A DNA stretch of 64,000 bases, from contig NZ_FQZV01000018.1 in the NCBI RefSeq assembly GCF_900142145.1, positions 1 through 64,000 on the forward strand, given 5' to 3'. Positions within the stretch are counted from its first letter, which is position 1. Every line of letters begins with the position of its first letter. The position numbers and the translations under genes were made by a program. This document shows positions 25,585 to 34,509 of this stretch, one piece after another. Source of the DNA: Geosporobacter subterraneus DSM 17957 (GTDB lineage: Bacteria > Bacillota > Clostridia > Peptostreptococcales > Thermotaleaceae). The notes under the pieces were generated by a model. It saw only the letters and a program-made list of their open reading frames with translations. It was not told the origin of the DNA and ran no database searches.

Positions 25585-27348
25585 TTAGGATTGCATTAAA
25601 GTTTCCAATTCTTCTTCAGAAAGAAGCTCGTAATCACTGTTTTCATTTAGGGTAACAGCTTTCCAGTCAATAGCGTTTTCTGTACCACCGTGTCTGAAAG
25701 GTTCGCAACCTCCGTCAACGGTCATCTTTAAGTTAGGGTGTTTCAAAATATCATACTTGTCATCCATAATTGCACTTTCGCCACGGATAAAAAGCAGGGC
25801 ATAACGGTTGTCAAGCATCCTTACCTCATCTGGGGTTAAAAGCTCCCTGCCAGATTGCTGATAATTGGTTGAGTAGCTACCGTTTCTGCCTTTGCTCTGT
25901 CCATAGGTATTGGTGTCAATGGTTTCTTTACCTAAAAGCTCAGACACATATTTGTGGGTGGATTGCTCGTTGCCGCCAAGGTATAAAAATTCGTCGCAGT
26001 TTCCAACAATGGATTCCCATGTGTCTTTAAACAGAGCTTTTAACTGGGCCAGGTTTTGCAGAATGATAGATACAGATATTTCCCTTGACCTCATGGTGGA
26101 AAGGAGCTTGTCAAATTCATCAGGCAGGGCAACGTTAGAGAATTCGTCCATGACAAAATGCACATGGATGGGAAGTCTTCCGTCGTATACATGGTCTGCA
26201 AGGAAATATAGCTGCTGAAATAGTTGGGTATAGAGCATACCGACGATAAAATTAAAGCTGCTGTCATTATCGGGGATTACGGCAAAGAGTGCTGTTTTGC
26301 GTTCTCCGATAGAAGACAGTTCCAATTCGTCTGTTGTGGTAATCCCAGCGATGGAAGCGAGGTTAAACTTCTCCAGTCTGACACCTAAGCTGATTAAAAT
26401 AGATTTGGCTGTTTTTCCAGCCGCCAGCTTAAAAATGTTGTATTGCTTTACTGCCAGATGCTCCGGTTCTCTCATTTGAAGCCTTTCAAACAGTTCGTCA
26501 AGGGGACTTTGATAGGTTTCATCCTCCTCTCGTACTTCGGCGGCAGCGATCATTTCCATGACCATTGGAAAATTTTTTTCCTCCGGTGGCGCTTCATAGA
26601 GTAGATAGAGGATCAATGCTTCCAACAGTGCAGTTTCAGAACGCTCCCAAAAGGGGTCGTTGGTGTTACTGCCTTTGGGAGTTGTGTTTCGGATTAAGTT
26701 TGTCACAAGCTTTAATACATCCTTATCGTCTTTAAGATAGGCAAAAGGGTTATAGCAATGGGAAAGGGGCATGTTGATTAAATCCAGCACCTTAATTTCA
26801 TAGCCATTTTCTTTTAGCAGATTTCCTGTATCCCGCAGGATTTCACCCTTTGGGTCGAGGACGACAAAAGAAGTATTAGCCTGCATAACGTTTGGTTTTG
26901 CATAAAACCGGGTTTTACCTGAGCCTGAGCCACCCACTATCATAACATTTAAGTTTCTTCGGTGCTTCCGGCCATTAAGACCAATGCGTACGTTTTGTGT
27001 AAGGATTTTATTTTTTTCTAAGTTCTTATCTCTGTATTTTCGGTTGACAGCAGCCGCGTTGCCCCAGCGGGCACTGCCGTGTTCCTCCCGTCTGCGGTAG
27101 TTGCGTTTGGTGGAAAGGTAAATCCCAATACCCATGCCATAGGCAACAATAAACAACAGGATGCACTTAGGCGTATTGTCTACCCATTGGATATTAAAAG
27201 GATTGTTTATCGCCGTACTAAGATTGGCAATGATTTCGGGAAGTCCTCCGGATAGAGAAGGGGCAGTGAGAAGTGCCGCCCATACCACCGGAATTAAAAA
27301 GACCACATAGAGTATAAAATCACTCTGTGTGGTCTTATCGCGCCTCAT
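25585..27348 (-). CDS. virD4: VirD4/TraG-type coupling protein
   Basis: 587 residues from ATG 27348. Two N-terminal membrane helices, Walker A VGGSGSGKTRFYAKPN, VLDPKGEILRDTG, Walker B HFVMDEFSNVALPDEF, and the SIILQNLAQLKALF segment. It links the relaxase-DNA complex to the secretion channel. It overlaps the next upstream small gene by 14 bases. Confidence 0.93.
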   Translation of the reverse strand: MRRDKTTQSDFILYVVFLIPVVWAALLTAPSLSGGLPEIIANLSTAINNPFNIQWVDNTPKCILLFIVAYGMGIGIYLSTKRNYRRREEHGSARWGNAAAVNRKYRDKNLEKNKILTQNVRIGLNGRKHRRNLNVMIVGGSGSGKTRFYAKPNVMQANTSFVVLDPKGEILRDTGNLLKENGYEIKVLDLINMPLSHCYNPFAYLKDDKDVLKLVTNLIRNTTPKGSNTNDPFWERSETALLEALILYLLYEAPPEEKNFPMVMEMIAAAEVREEDETYQSPLDELFERLQMREPEHLAVKQYNIFKLAAGKTAKSILISLGVRLEKFNLASIAGITTTDELELSSIGERKTALFAVIPDNDSSFNFIVGMLYTQLFQQLYFLADHVYDGRLPIHVHFVMDEFSNVALPDEFDKLLSTMRSREISVSIILQNLAQLKALFKDTWESIVGNCDEFLYLGGNEQSTHKYVSELLGKETIDTNTYGQSKGRNGSYSTNYQQSGRELLTPDEVRMLDNRYALLFIRGESAIMDDKYDILKHPNLKMTVDGGCEPFRHGGTENAIDWKAVTLNENSDYELLSEEELETLMQS

Positions 27349-27526
27349 TGAATATCCTTCTTTTCTGTTTCTTAGTCGGGGCATCAATGGTCTTTAATAA
27401 AAGTTCATCTACAACATCGGTGGGCCGTTCATCTTTAATCAGATCGTTTCTAAGCTCGTTTAAAGCGTTTACCACGACGCCGTACTCGTAATCGTCTAGG
27501 GTAAGCACTCTTTCTTCTTCTTTCAT
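27335..27526 (-). CDS. 63-residue acidic protein before virD4
   Basis: ATG 27526 lies 8 bases after GGAGG. Helical, charged, soluble (LTLDDYEYGVVVNALNELRN). Conserved at this place in clostridial elements; function unknown. Confidence 0.65.
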   Translation of the reverse strand: MKEEERVLTLDDYEYGVVVNALNELRNDLIKDERPTDVVDELLLKTIDAPTKKQKRRIFNEAR

Positions 27527-27538
27527 GGGCATATCCTC

Positions 27539-28435
27539 CTAACGTTCTATCTCTTGCCGTTTTTGTTGTCTTTGCTCTGTTATCATCCGGTTCATTCGGC
27601 CGGAAATTTCACCGACAGCCTCCCTTATGACGGAAAGCTCGTTGCGGACCTCCTGAGATTCCATACCTTTCAGCATTTGGGGAGCACGGTCAAAACGATA
27701 GCCGTTTGTATCTACGCCATATTGCTTGCAGAGCATATATGATACGCAGTAGGCGTGAAAAACATAGTTAGAACGGCTATAACTACCGTCGCCTTTATCC
27801 ATCTGTGCATGGGCAAGTTCTTGAGAAAGAGAACGAAAAATGTTACCTGCATCCATACCTTTTCTGATATGAATTTCCCTTGTTTCCGGTAGGTATAGGG
27901 CATTTGTTCCTTCCTGCAGTGTATCGCTGATGCGGATAGGAACCGGCGCATGATCCATCAAAGCCTTAATTCGGGTGCGGTCATCAGGATAGGTGGGAGT
28001 TTCACGCTTGCGTGCTCCGGTTTGGGAGATGTCGAACATCTTTTTAGGGTTGTAGCTGATGCCGACAGTGCCATCATCACGCTGGTATTCCTCGCCGGGC
28101 TCCAGAATGAAAAAACCACTTTCTTTTTTACGGATGTAAGTGCCTTGCTCTTTCCAGGTATCAAAGTCTGCAATGCGGGTAGCATCCGGCTTTTGTGCAA
28201 GGATTAAAAGGGCATTGGCAACGCTATAGCGGTCAAAACGGCTCTGTACATCCAAATACTTCTGAAAAGCAGTGCCGTCTTTAGCCACGGTTTGTGCCGT
28301 ATCATCAATGAGGGAATACACCATCTCCCGCTGTTCTTGCTTCTGCTGCTTCCATGCCTCCTTATCAAAAGACCGGTTGTTTTGGGAAGCAGGCTGTTCA
28401 TTTTCCTGTGGAAAAAGGTCATCATAACTACTCAT
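27539..28435 (-). CDS. ArdC-like protein with zincin motif
   Basis: 298 residues. The N-terminal ArdC-type ssDNA-binding domain is visible as SRFDRYSVANALLILAQKPDATRI. The C-terminal half has a degenerate metalloprotease helix (RSLSQELAHAQMD) where the zincin motif is HExxH, with the first His replaced by Gln. ArdC proteins protect incoming DNA from host restriction. GGGAGG sets the start. Confidence 0.75.
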   Translation of the reverse strand: MSSYDDLFPQENEQPASQNNRSFDKEAWKQQKQEQREMVYSLIDDTAQTVAKDGTAFQKYLDVQSRFDRYSVANALLILAQKPDATRIADFDTWKEQGTYIRKKESGFFILEPGEEYQRDDGTVGISYNPKKMFDISQTGARKRETPTYPDDRTRIKALMDHAPVPIRISDTLQEGTNALYLPETREIHIRKGMDAGNIFRSLSQELAHAQMDKGDGSYSRSNYVFHAYCVSYMLCKQYGVDTNGYRFDRAPQMLKGMESQEVRNELSVIREAVGEISGRMNRMITEQRQQKRQEIER

Positions 28436-28441
28436 GAAAAT

Positions 28442-29260
28442 TTACCTCCCTTTGGATTTTGATTTTTTAGATTTTTGCTGCTGCTTGTTTGGCTTATTAT
28501 TTTGTTTTATAGCCTGAGATTTCTCTTTCTCCGGCTCTCGCTTAGGTTCCGCCTGTTCCTTTTGGGCAGCCTTGATTTCTCGCAGTTCTTCGCGGACAGA
28601 TTTTTTGGGCGGCTCAATAGTACCCTCGGCGGCTTTCCCTCTGTGCTCTAAGATAGGCTCGGACGGACGGGATTTCTCCATCGTCGCCGTCGTGGGGTTT
28701 GGGTTGTCAATCTCCTCTGCAGCAGGCTTTTCCTGCTGTGGCGGCTTTGCCATAAGCTCGTCAAGAAAATCATCTGCACTTTTCTCTGCAGGGGTCACTT
28801 TTTCCGATGGCGCTTTCTCATCCGGTGCTTTTTCCTTCCCTTTAGTAGCTCTGGATTTTTGGATTTCACTCTTGATGCTTGCAGTATCCACGGTAGCCAG
28901 TTTAAAGCGTTCTACAATGCGGTTTATCTTGGAGGCGTCCTCCTTCCGTACCATGATGTCACACATCCCATCCAGACTCTTTTTATCATGAAGGGCACAA
29001 TATAAAATGCCGTAGCGCTTAGCCTCCTCTGTGAATTTCTTCAAGTCCTCGTTTCGCACCGCAAAGACATCCAATTCCTTACCGCTTCGCAAAAGTGACT
29101 CCAAGCGGGTTTTACCTCTGGTTTTTTTCTGATCCCTTAAAACAGCATAAAGAAAGGTAGCAAGGTTTTTTGCACCCTCCCCTGAGATTTTGGCCACTAC
29201 CTCGATTCCTTTAAGACTCATATTGACGATTTGATCTGCTGCTTCGGCTCCGTTGTTCAT
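28442..29260 (-). CDS. pcfB: PcfB/DUF3801-type relaxosome accessory protein
   Basis: 272 residues. The N-terminal 130 residues match DUF3801 (VAKISGEGAKNLATFLYAVL, ELDVFAVRNEDLKKFTEEAK). The rest is a long Lys/Glu/Pro-rich disordered tail. PcfB-type proteins help the relaxosome dock at VirD4. It overlaps the relaxase end by 50 bases, so translation is coupled. Confidence 0.82.
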   Translation of the reverse strand: MNNGAEAADQIVNMSLKGIEVVAKISGEGAKNLATFLYAVLRDQKKTRGKTRLESLLRSGKELDVFAVRNEDLKKFTEEAKRYGILYCALHDKKSLDGMCDIMVRKEDASKINRIVERFKLATVDTASIKSEIQKSRATKGKEKAPDEKAPSEKVTPAEKSADDFLDELMAKPPQQEKPAAEEIDNPNPTTATMEKSRPSEPILEHRGKAAEGTIEPPKKSVREELREIKAAQKEQAEPKREPEKEKSQAIKQNNKPNKQQQKSKKSKSKGR

Positions 29261-30608
29261 ATGTTTTTTCCTCCTTTCCTTGATGGATTTCTTCTTGTTT
29301 AATTTGAAGCAATTTCTGCTTCATTTCTTCGGAACGGGACAAAATGCCCGTGCAAAGCTTCACCTCCTTTCGAAGCAGGGACAGCTTCTTTGAAAGCTCT
29401 GATATCTGCTCCTTGGATGCCAATATCTGCTCATCATCCTTGCACCGGCGCAGCCGGTTATAAAGGGATTTGCGCTCATCAATCAGAGCTGTCATTTCCT
29501 GCTCCAGTTCATTCTGATAGGTGAGAAGTTGCTCCTTAGTTTCAATGCGGTGGGTACAAAGCAGCTTGGTTTGGGATATAAGCTGTTTCATATATCTAAT
29601 ATCCTCACGCAATAAAAAATGCGTCCGTTTATTGGACACACGTTGTTTAGGGAGAATCCCCATCTTATATAGATAGTGAAAGTAGAGAGCTTGCAGGCCG
29701 GTTAGTTTTTTTGTTTTTTTAAGGTTCATACCACCCCGGACAGTATAGCGTTTTCGCTTGGGTTCTGGCAGGACTTGCGGTGGCTTCGGACTACGATTTT
29801 TAAGGATGCGCTCTTTAAGGGCTTCCTCGGTATAATCATCACCCAGAGTTTTCAACCTGACAAAACGTTCTTTTCCCTGGGGGCGTACAGCCATATATTT
29901 AACACCGGTTTTTACTTCATAGCCCTGCTTTCGGAGGGCAGAAATAAATTGAGTAAAAGTCATGGATGCAGCAATAGCTTTATCCACGTCCTCGCGGATA
30001 AGACCACGCCAGGTAGGTTTGCCTTCCTGTTCGGCCTTCCATTCAGCAAAGTGCTTGGATTTACCTTTCTGGGGGTTTTCGATGACTGACAGTGAGTATT
30101 CCCGGCAGAGTCGGTCAGAAGTCTGCCTCATGAGGGAGTAGGTAGTCTTGTTATCGTAGTACCGTTTGCCGTCCATAAAAGATACGGAGTTTAGTACAAA
30201 ATGATTGTGTAAGTGGCCCTTGTCAAGGTGGGTAGATACGACAACCTCAAAACGATCCCCCCAAAGCTCCTGTGCCAACTTTACACCGATTGCGTGAGCA
30301 GTTTCGGGAGTAGCTTCTCCTGGGACAAAGGATTGATAGCCGTGGAAAGCGAGAATACCGTCCGTTTTCTGAAATTGGAGCTTTGTCTGGGACATCTGCT
30401 TGCAGGCAGTGACCCAATCGCAATTGATACCGGTAACATAAAACTGCTTTTCAGTTTTGCCTTCTCGTGCGGTATATTTAAGAACATCCCGCAGACCCTG
30501 AAAATCAGGACTTGAAAAATCAAGATTTTCTGTTTTATCAGGGTTTGTTGCATAGTCGATTACCCGGTCAAGGCGGTCGGTTACATCCCATATTGCTGTA
30601 GTTGCCAT
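29211..30608 (-). CDS. MobA/VirD2-type relaxase
   Basis: 465 residues. The N-terminal relaxase domain has the histidine triad motif HLDKGHLHNHF at about 124-134 and an N-terminal candidate Tyr (YATNP or YVTG). The C-terminus is coiled-coil rich (EMTALIDERKSLYNRLRR). It nicks oriT and pilots the strand into the recipient. Class MOBP is likely. Confidence 0.9.
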   Translation of the reverse strand: MATTAIWDVTDRLDRVIDYATNPDKTENLDFSSPDFQGLRDVLKYTAREGKTEKQFYVTGINCDWVTACKQMSQTKLQFQKTDGILAFHGYQSFVPGEATPETAHAIGVKLAQELWGDRFEVVVSTHLDKGHLHNHFVLNSVSFMDGKRYYDNKTTYSLMRQTSDRLCREYSLSVIENPQKGKSKHFAEWKAEQEGKPTWRGLIREDVDKAIAASMTFTQFISALRKQGYEVKTGVKYMAVRPQGKERFVRLKTLGDDYTEEALKERILKNRSPKPPQVLPEPKRKRYTVRGGMNLKKTKKLTGLQALYFHYLYKMGILPKQRVSNKRTHFLLREDIRYMKQLISQTKLLCTHRIETKEQLLTYQNELEQEMTALIDERKSLYNRLRRCKDDEQILASKEQISELSKKLSLLRKEVKLCTGILSRSEEMKQKLLQIKQEEIHQGKEEKTYEQRSRSSRSNRQYES

Positions 30609-30611
30609 AGG

Positions 30612-30965
30612 TCATCGCCCCGACACTTTTACCTTTGAATCCAGCATATAAAGGTAGTCACCTGCATGGTCCTGGGTATCACAAAGCCTTGCAATTACAT
30701 CGTATAGATAGGCACGCAGGTTGATCTGATACCGGTCTGCAACAAGCTTTAATGGGTTTTTAAATTTTAAAAGATAATCAATTTCCTTTTCATAATATCC
30801 GTGGATATTTGTCATATAATGTGATACGCGCTTTACGGCAGCAATTTCAACAGCTTTATCGAATATATTTTGCTTATCAAGCTTCAAAACCGAGGCTTTG
30901 TAATCTGCAAAATTCTTTTCAATCCGGCCCATAAGCTTTTCTTGCTTCTCTACGATTCTATCCAT
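30612..30965 (-). CDS. Conserved protein between mobC and relaxase
   Basis: 117 residues from ATG 30965 (AGGAG 8 bases upstream). Helical and basic, no known domain recognised. It overlaps mobC by 8 bases. Its place suggests a relaxosome role; this is inference. Confidence 0.65.
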   Translation of the reverse strand: MDRIVEKQEKLMGRIEKNFADYKASVLKLDKQNIFDKAVEIAAVKRVSHYMTNIHGYYEKEIDYLLKFKNPLKLVADRYQINLRAYLYDVIARLCDTQDHAGDYLYMLDSKVKVSGR

Positions 30966-31299
30966 TGTCATTTCTCCTTTCTGGCGAAGTGACCGCCGCC
31001 TGAATATCAAGTAAAGCCTTTCTAAGCCGGTTGGCCTCATACTGAAATACTGTCCGATCTATGTGTCCTGTAGCATTTGCCCTTGCTGCAATCTGGTTTA
31101 AATTGCTGCCAATTGCGTGAAGCTCCCTCATCATAGAGTAATAGTCGGGCGGGGGAAGCTCTTTGGGCACATAGCCGTTAATAAGAGTTCGCAGATAGGT
31201 TTCCTGGGAAAGTCCAGCTTTCTTTGCACTAACTTGAAGTTTCGTCTTTTCTTCTTTGTTCAGCCATACTTGAACACGAATACCTCTTTTTCTCATCAT
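30958..31299 (-). CDS. mobC: MobC-type relaxosome protein
   Basis: 113 residues. Ribbon-helix-helix start (RGIRVQVWLNKEEKTKLQVSAK) followed by the MobC signature MMRELHAIGSNLNQIAARAN. It binds DNA beside the nick site and helps the relaxase. It is the first gene of the mobilisation operon, directly downstream of the oriT candidate. Confidence 0.9.
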   Translation of the reverse strand: MMRKRGIRVQVWLNKEEKTKLQVSAKKAGLSQETYLRTLINGYVPKELPPPDYYSMMRELHAIGSNLNQIAARANATGHIDRTVFQYEANRLRKALLDIQAAVTSPERRNDNG

Positions 31300-31439
31300 T
31301 TTAGCTCCTTTCTTTTAATTGTTATCATCATTCCTTCCATAATGAATGTTAATTTGAAAAAGGCACATAAAGATAACGCCAATAGATCCGTCTATCAATG
31401 TGCCTAACAAAAATATACCTACGATTATCACCACACTTT

Positions 31440-31560
31440 CGATTGTTTTTTTACGGGGGTATTAGGGGGTATCCCCTTAACAAGTGAATTTTGGGAGACA
31501 AAATTCAGTGCTTGCTACAACATAAGACACTGGTCTTATGTTGTAATACCTACGGTTGGT
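31440..31560. other. Candidate origin of transfer (oriT)
   Basis: Non-coding DNA upstream of mobC with three nested symmetric elements: GGGG-TATCCCC near 31466-31476, TGAATTTT/AAAATTCA with a 7-base loop (31485-31507), and a perfect 13-bp repeat TACAACATAAGAC/GTCTTATGTTGTA with a 4-base loop (31516-31545). Paired hairpins beside mobC and the relaxase are the usual oriT layout. The nick site is not determined. Confidence 0.7.
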
Positions 31561-31596
31561 TTAAGACTTACCAGTCGAAAAAGAAAGGACAGGAAA

Positions 31597-31815
31597 TCAT
31601 CGCTCCTGCCCATGGTGTCTTTGATTTCTATTTCGTACATCCATTTCTTTTTCTGTTGTGATAAAGTCCACACCGGTGAAGTTTTCAGCATCAAGGATAT
31701 ACTCTTGGTTACTGTAAGCCTCTCGTATCATCTCTTCGGCCTGTTGTGCATTTTCAGCTTGAATTTCAATAGTCATGCTAAGCGTTTCCTTGATTTCCAC
31801 CTGATAGATTTTCAT
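31597..31815 (-). CDS. DpnD/PcfM-type small protein
   Basis: 72 residues. The pattern IYQVEIKETLSMTIEIQAEN, AEEMIREAYSN and LDAENFTGVDF matches the DpnD/PcfM family of small mobile-element proteins. AGGAGG upstream. Function unknown. Confidence 0.72.
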   Translation of the reverse strand: MKIYQVEIKETLSMTIEIQAENAQQAEEMIREAYSNQEYILDAENFTGVDFITTEKEMDVRNRNQRHHGQER

Positions 31816-31845
31816 GGGGTTAAACCTCCTTTATTGATTTTGGGG

Positions 31846-31884
31846 CAAAGAAAAAAGACGCTGATTATTCAACGTCTCTTCATA
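31846..31884 (-). terminator. Terminator after the nitroreductase gene
   Basis: On the minus strand AGACG...CGTCT with a long loop is followed by TTTTTTC. It separates the cargo genes from the PcfM-type gene. Confidence 0.55.
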
Positions 31885-31997
31885 ATGAAAATTTTCTATA
31901 TAGGTATGTACTTAGTTAAGGTATATTCAAGATATTGTGAACATAATGTGCATTTTAAGAAAGTTCTGTAACATCATATATATCAAATCTAAATATT

Positions 31998-32564
31998 TTA
32001 ATACATCCATTCTGTAACTTCCTGCAGCAACTTTCGTGGACGTGGGTATGGAGATTGATTGGGATAGCCTATAGCCACTGCTGCCACAAGTTCATCTTTG
32101 CAATTTAACCATGAACATATTTCTTTATCACAATAGAAAATATCACAAATCCAAAGAGTTCCTAATCCAAAATCCTGTGCTGCTAAAAGCATTGTTTGAA
32201 TTGCAGCACCTATTGATTGAGTATCAGTAAGTAACCTGTTGTGATTATAGTCTTCTTCAAAATTGGAAAACGCATTTAATACTAAAACTACTGCTGATGC
32301 TTCATTAATTGAGTTAATACTTAACTCGAAACTTCCAGTAGGCTTGTTTTGTTTCTTATATAGACTTGCTACATTCTCCATGACATTCACTAACTCGTTT
32401 TTCATTTTATTTTGTAGAACAATAAATCTCCATGGCTGGCGATTCTTACCAGAAGGTGCTTTGGTTGCCAATTCTAATAACTGTTCTATTATTTCTTTTG
32501 GTACTATTTTATTTTGAAACTTTCTTATACTTCTACGTTCTTCTATTACCTTTATTGTATCCAT
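31998..32564 (-). CDS. Nitroreductase-family protein
   Basis: 188 residues. FMN-binding fold with ERRSIRKF, LELATKAPSGKNRQPWRF and AAQDFGLGTLWICDIF. Likely an NAD(P)H flavin oxidoreductase. It reads in the same direction as the ArsR/CopZ-like genes but after a 100-base gap; a detoxification role is inference. Confidence 0.85.
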   Translation of the reverse strand: MDTIKVIEERRSIRKFQNKIVPKEIIEQLLELATKAPSGKNRQPWRFIVLQNKMKNELVNVMENVASLYKKQNKPTGSFELSINSINEASAVVLVLNAFSNFEEDYNHNRLLTDTQSIGAAIQTMLLAAQDFGLGTLWICDIFYCDKEICSWLNCKDELVAAVAIGYPNQSPYPRPRKLLQEVTEWMY

Positions 32565-32664
32565 GATTATACTCCTAAAACTTGATCTATCTTTATAGCT
32601 TTTATTTGACGAATAAATATACTGTTATGGCACCTTTATTTATAATGTGACATAATAAAATTGA

Positions 32665-33156
32665 TTATTTCATGGATAGTCCCTTATCTATTGCGTCCTG
32701 AATTATTTGATGACAACACTTACCTAATGGGTTATTCTTCTGACATTGTGAGTTACTCATTGCTCCAGTAATCTTTAAAACCTCTTTCATATTAGTAGCA
32801 CCATCTTTTACTACTGCATTTATAATTTGTTCTTCTGTTACTTTACTACAATAACAGGCATATTTAGGATTAGCATCTTTCTTAAACCATATTGGTGCCT
32901 TTACTTGTTGCTTATTAAATTTGACGTTTGATTCTGAATTGTAATATGTAATATCACATTCCTCACTCATACATAAAAAATAATCGTTGTCGCCAACCTG
33001 TTCTGTTAGTTCGTCAAGTACCATATGCTTTACTGTAATATTTTTAACAAGAACACCTTGTTTTTTACATACAGGACACAAATCGCTTTTTCCTTCCTCA
33101 CACGAAGATGTTTCTGAATTTCCACAACAACATTTATTCAAAGTTTCTTTTTCCAT
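32665..33156 (-). CDS. CopZ-like Fe-S and zinc protein
   Basis: 163 residues. A Cys-rich N-terminus (CCCGN, CxxC pairs around LCPVCKKQG) looks like a zinc domain. The C-terminus has a BFD-type [2Fe-2S] motif: ACYCSKVTEEQI, then SQCQKNNPLGKCCHQII. Related clostridial proteins sit in copper or mercury loci and some are selenoproteins; this one uses Cys. It overlaps the ArsR gene by 23 bases, so the two are co-translated. Confidence 0.78.
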   Translation of the reverse strand: MEKETLNKCCCGNSETSSCEEGKSDLCPVCKKQGVLVKNITVKHMVLDELTEQVGDNDYFLCMSEECDITYYNSESNVKFNKQQVKAPIWFKKDANPKYACYCSKVTEEQIINAVVKDGATNMKEVLKITGAMSNSQCQKNNPLGKCCHQIIQDAIDKGLSMK

Positions 33157-33514
33157 TATCTATATTTTCCTCCCTTAATTCATTTTTTTCATTCCCTATA
33201 ACCTCGCAGGTACATATATTATTTATACTCCCTTCGGCTATTGATTGACCAAGTTGAATAAGTTCCCTTATTCTTTCGTCAGAAATGTAATAGTAGATAT
33301 TCTTTCCATCTTTAATCGAGTTTACAAAATTACACCATTTCAAACATTTTAACTGCATTGATATTAAACTTTGAGAGTACCCTAAATCTTCTGCCAGTTC
33401 ACCTACATTTTTTTTACCGTGTAATAATGAAATAATAATTTGGTATCTTGTAGGATTAGACAATCCATGAAAAAACTTTGTATATGCTTCAATTTGTTCG
33501 TTTTTAATTTGCAT
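33134..33514 (-). CDS. ArsR/SmtB-family metal repressor
   Basis: 126 residues from ATG 33514, preceded by GAGAGG. Winged helix with VGELAEDLGYSQSLISMQLKCLKW and the wing SIKDGKNIYYYISD. The C-terminus carries CTCEV, a likely thiol metal site distinct from CadC. It starts 2 bases after the MerT-like stop and overlaps the CopZ-like gene, giving one operon of transport, regulation and metal binding. Confidence 0.85.
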   Translation of the reverse strand: MQIKNEQIEAYTKFFHGLSNPTRYQIIISLLHGKKNVGELAEDLGYSQSLISMQLKCLKWCNFVNSIKDGKNIYYYISDERIRELIQLGQSIAEGSINNICTCEVIGNEKNELREENIDNGKRNFE

Positions 33515-33516
33515 AA

Positions 33517-33813
33517 TTACCTCTCTAACAAGTATGAATATGTAATAAATCCAACAGATATTATCGTTGAAGCCCATAGAATAATTCTTGTACTTTTTGA
33601 TGTATTCTTATTTTTTGCCATAAAGTAGTAAGCCATTCCAAGCATTAATGCTGTTAGTAGCATAAAAATGTTTTTATATGGAGAAATAATTGGTACAAAA
33701 GTAAGACCTAAACCACTCTAGCCTAAAATTGAAAGTAGTGGAATACCTACACAGCATATGGATGCAAGAAAAGATACGATAATTGAACCTACACCTAATA
33801 TTTTTTCCTTCAT
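33517..33813 (-). pseudogene. MerT-like transporter with an in-frame TAG
   Basis: From ATG 33813 a 98-codon frame ends at TAA 33517, with one TAG at codon 32 (33718-33720). The translation has the MerT pattern: helix 1 with vicinal cysteines (ASICCVGIPLL, C20/C21), then SGLGL after the TAG, and two more hydrophobic helices. MerT carries Hg(II) inward for reduction. No MerA or MerB is visible. The frame is otherwise clean, so either a recent nonsense mutation or read-through. Confidence 0.7.
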
Positions 33814-33970
33814 ACTCTATTCATCCTACTTCATATAAACATTTCAATATTTATTGATATGTTTATATTACTATAACCTAATTCTAAATACAATAAGAAG
33901 AAATTTAGTGTTTATGACGCATTTATTTACTATTGTACTATATAAAAAGTACTTGCAAAAAACAACGCTT

Positions 33971-34030
33971 TGTTTTAATTTTATCCTTGTATCCCGGATT
34001 AATCAGCGATACAAGGATAAAATTAAAACA
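33971..34030. repeat. Perfect 23-bp inverted repeat
   Basis: The left arm 33971-33993 starts TGTTTTAATTTTATCC and the right arm 34008-34030 is its exact reverse complement, around a 14-base loop. It lies between the MerT-like gene and the HigBA pair, in the gene-free stretch 33814-34224. It could be a bidirectional terminator or a MITE-like insertion. Confidence 0.85.
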
Positions 34031-34165
34031 TACGTTTAGTAACTCCGGTAACAATTATAATACTATTCTCCATATATACCATCTTTCTCACATGAGGTAA
34101 TTTTGTATGTGTTTTAGTTGGTCAGAAAATCACCTATATTGTTTTTCCCTAATATATTTCAGTAT

Positions 34166-34200
34166 CAAGAGAAAAGGCACTGATTTCTCAGCGCCTTAAT
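34166..34200 (-). terminator. Terminator after higA
   Basis: On the minus strand AAGGCGCTGA pairs imperfectly with TCAGTGCCTT, followed by TTCTC. Confidence 0.6.
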
Positions 34201-34224
34201 ATAAATGTGTTCTGTCAAAATCTA

Positions 34225-34509
34225 TTATTTTAATGTTATCTGTACCTCTTTCCCAAGGCATCGGGCAACTTTAGCCAGAAAGTCAAGGGATGGATTATAA
34301 GTTCCACTTTCCAGACGGCTGATATTGGATTTTTGAGTCCCTACGCGGAGCGCTAATTCTTCCTGGGTAATGTTTTGGCTTGTTCGTGCTTCAATGATTT
34401 GAGAAATAACATCATAACGAGGTTTTAGCTTTTCGTACTCCGTTTTAAATTCTTCATCCTTCATTAAAAGCTCTTTCACTTCTGAAAACTTTGCTCCTGC
34501 TTTACTCAT
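34225..34509 (-). CDS. higA: HigA-type antitoxin
   Basis: 94 residues from ATG 34509. XRE helix-turn-helix with NITQEELALRVGTQKSNISR near the C-terminal half. It neutralises the HigB-type toxin encoded just upstream and represses the shared promoter. It overlaps the toxin gene by 8 bases; the toxin-first order is typical of hig loci. Confidence 0.88.
   Translation of the reverse strand: MSKAGAKFSEVKELLMKDEEFKTEYEKLKPRYDVISQIIEARTSQNITQEELALRVGTQKSNISRLESGTYNPSLDFLAKVARCLGKEVQITLK

Noticed and set aside
32665..33156. Selenoprotein reading of the CopZ-like gene
   Set aside because: The Fe-S positions are Cys codons and no in-frame TGA is present.
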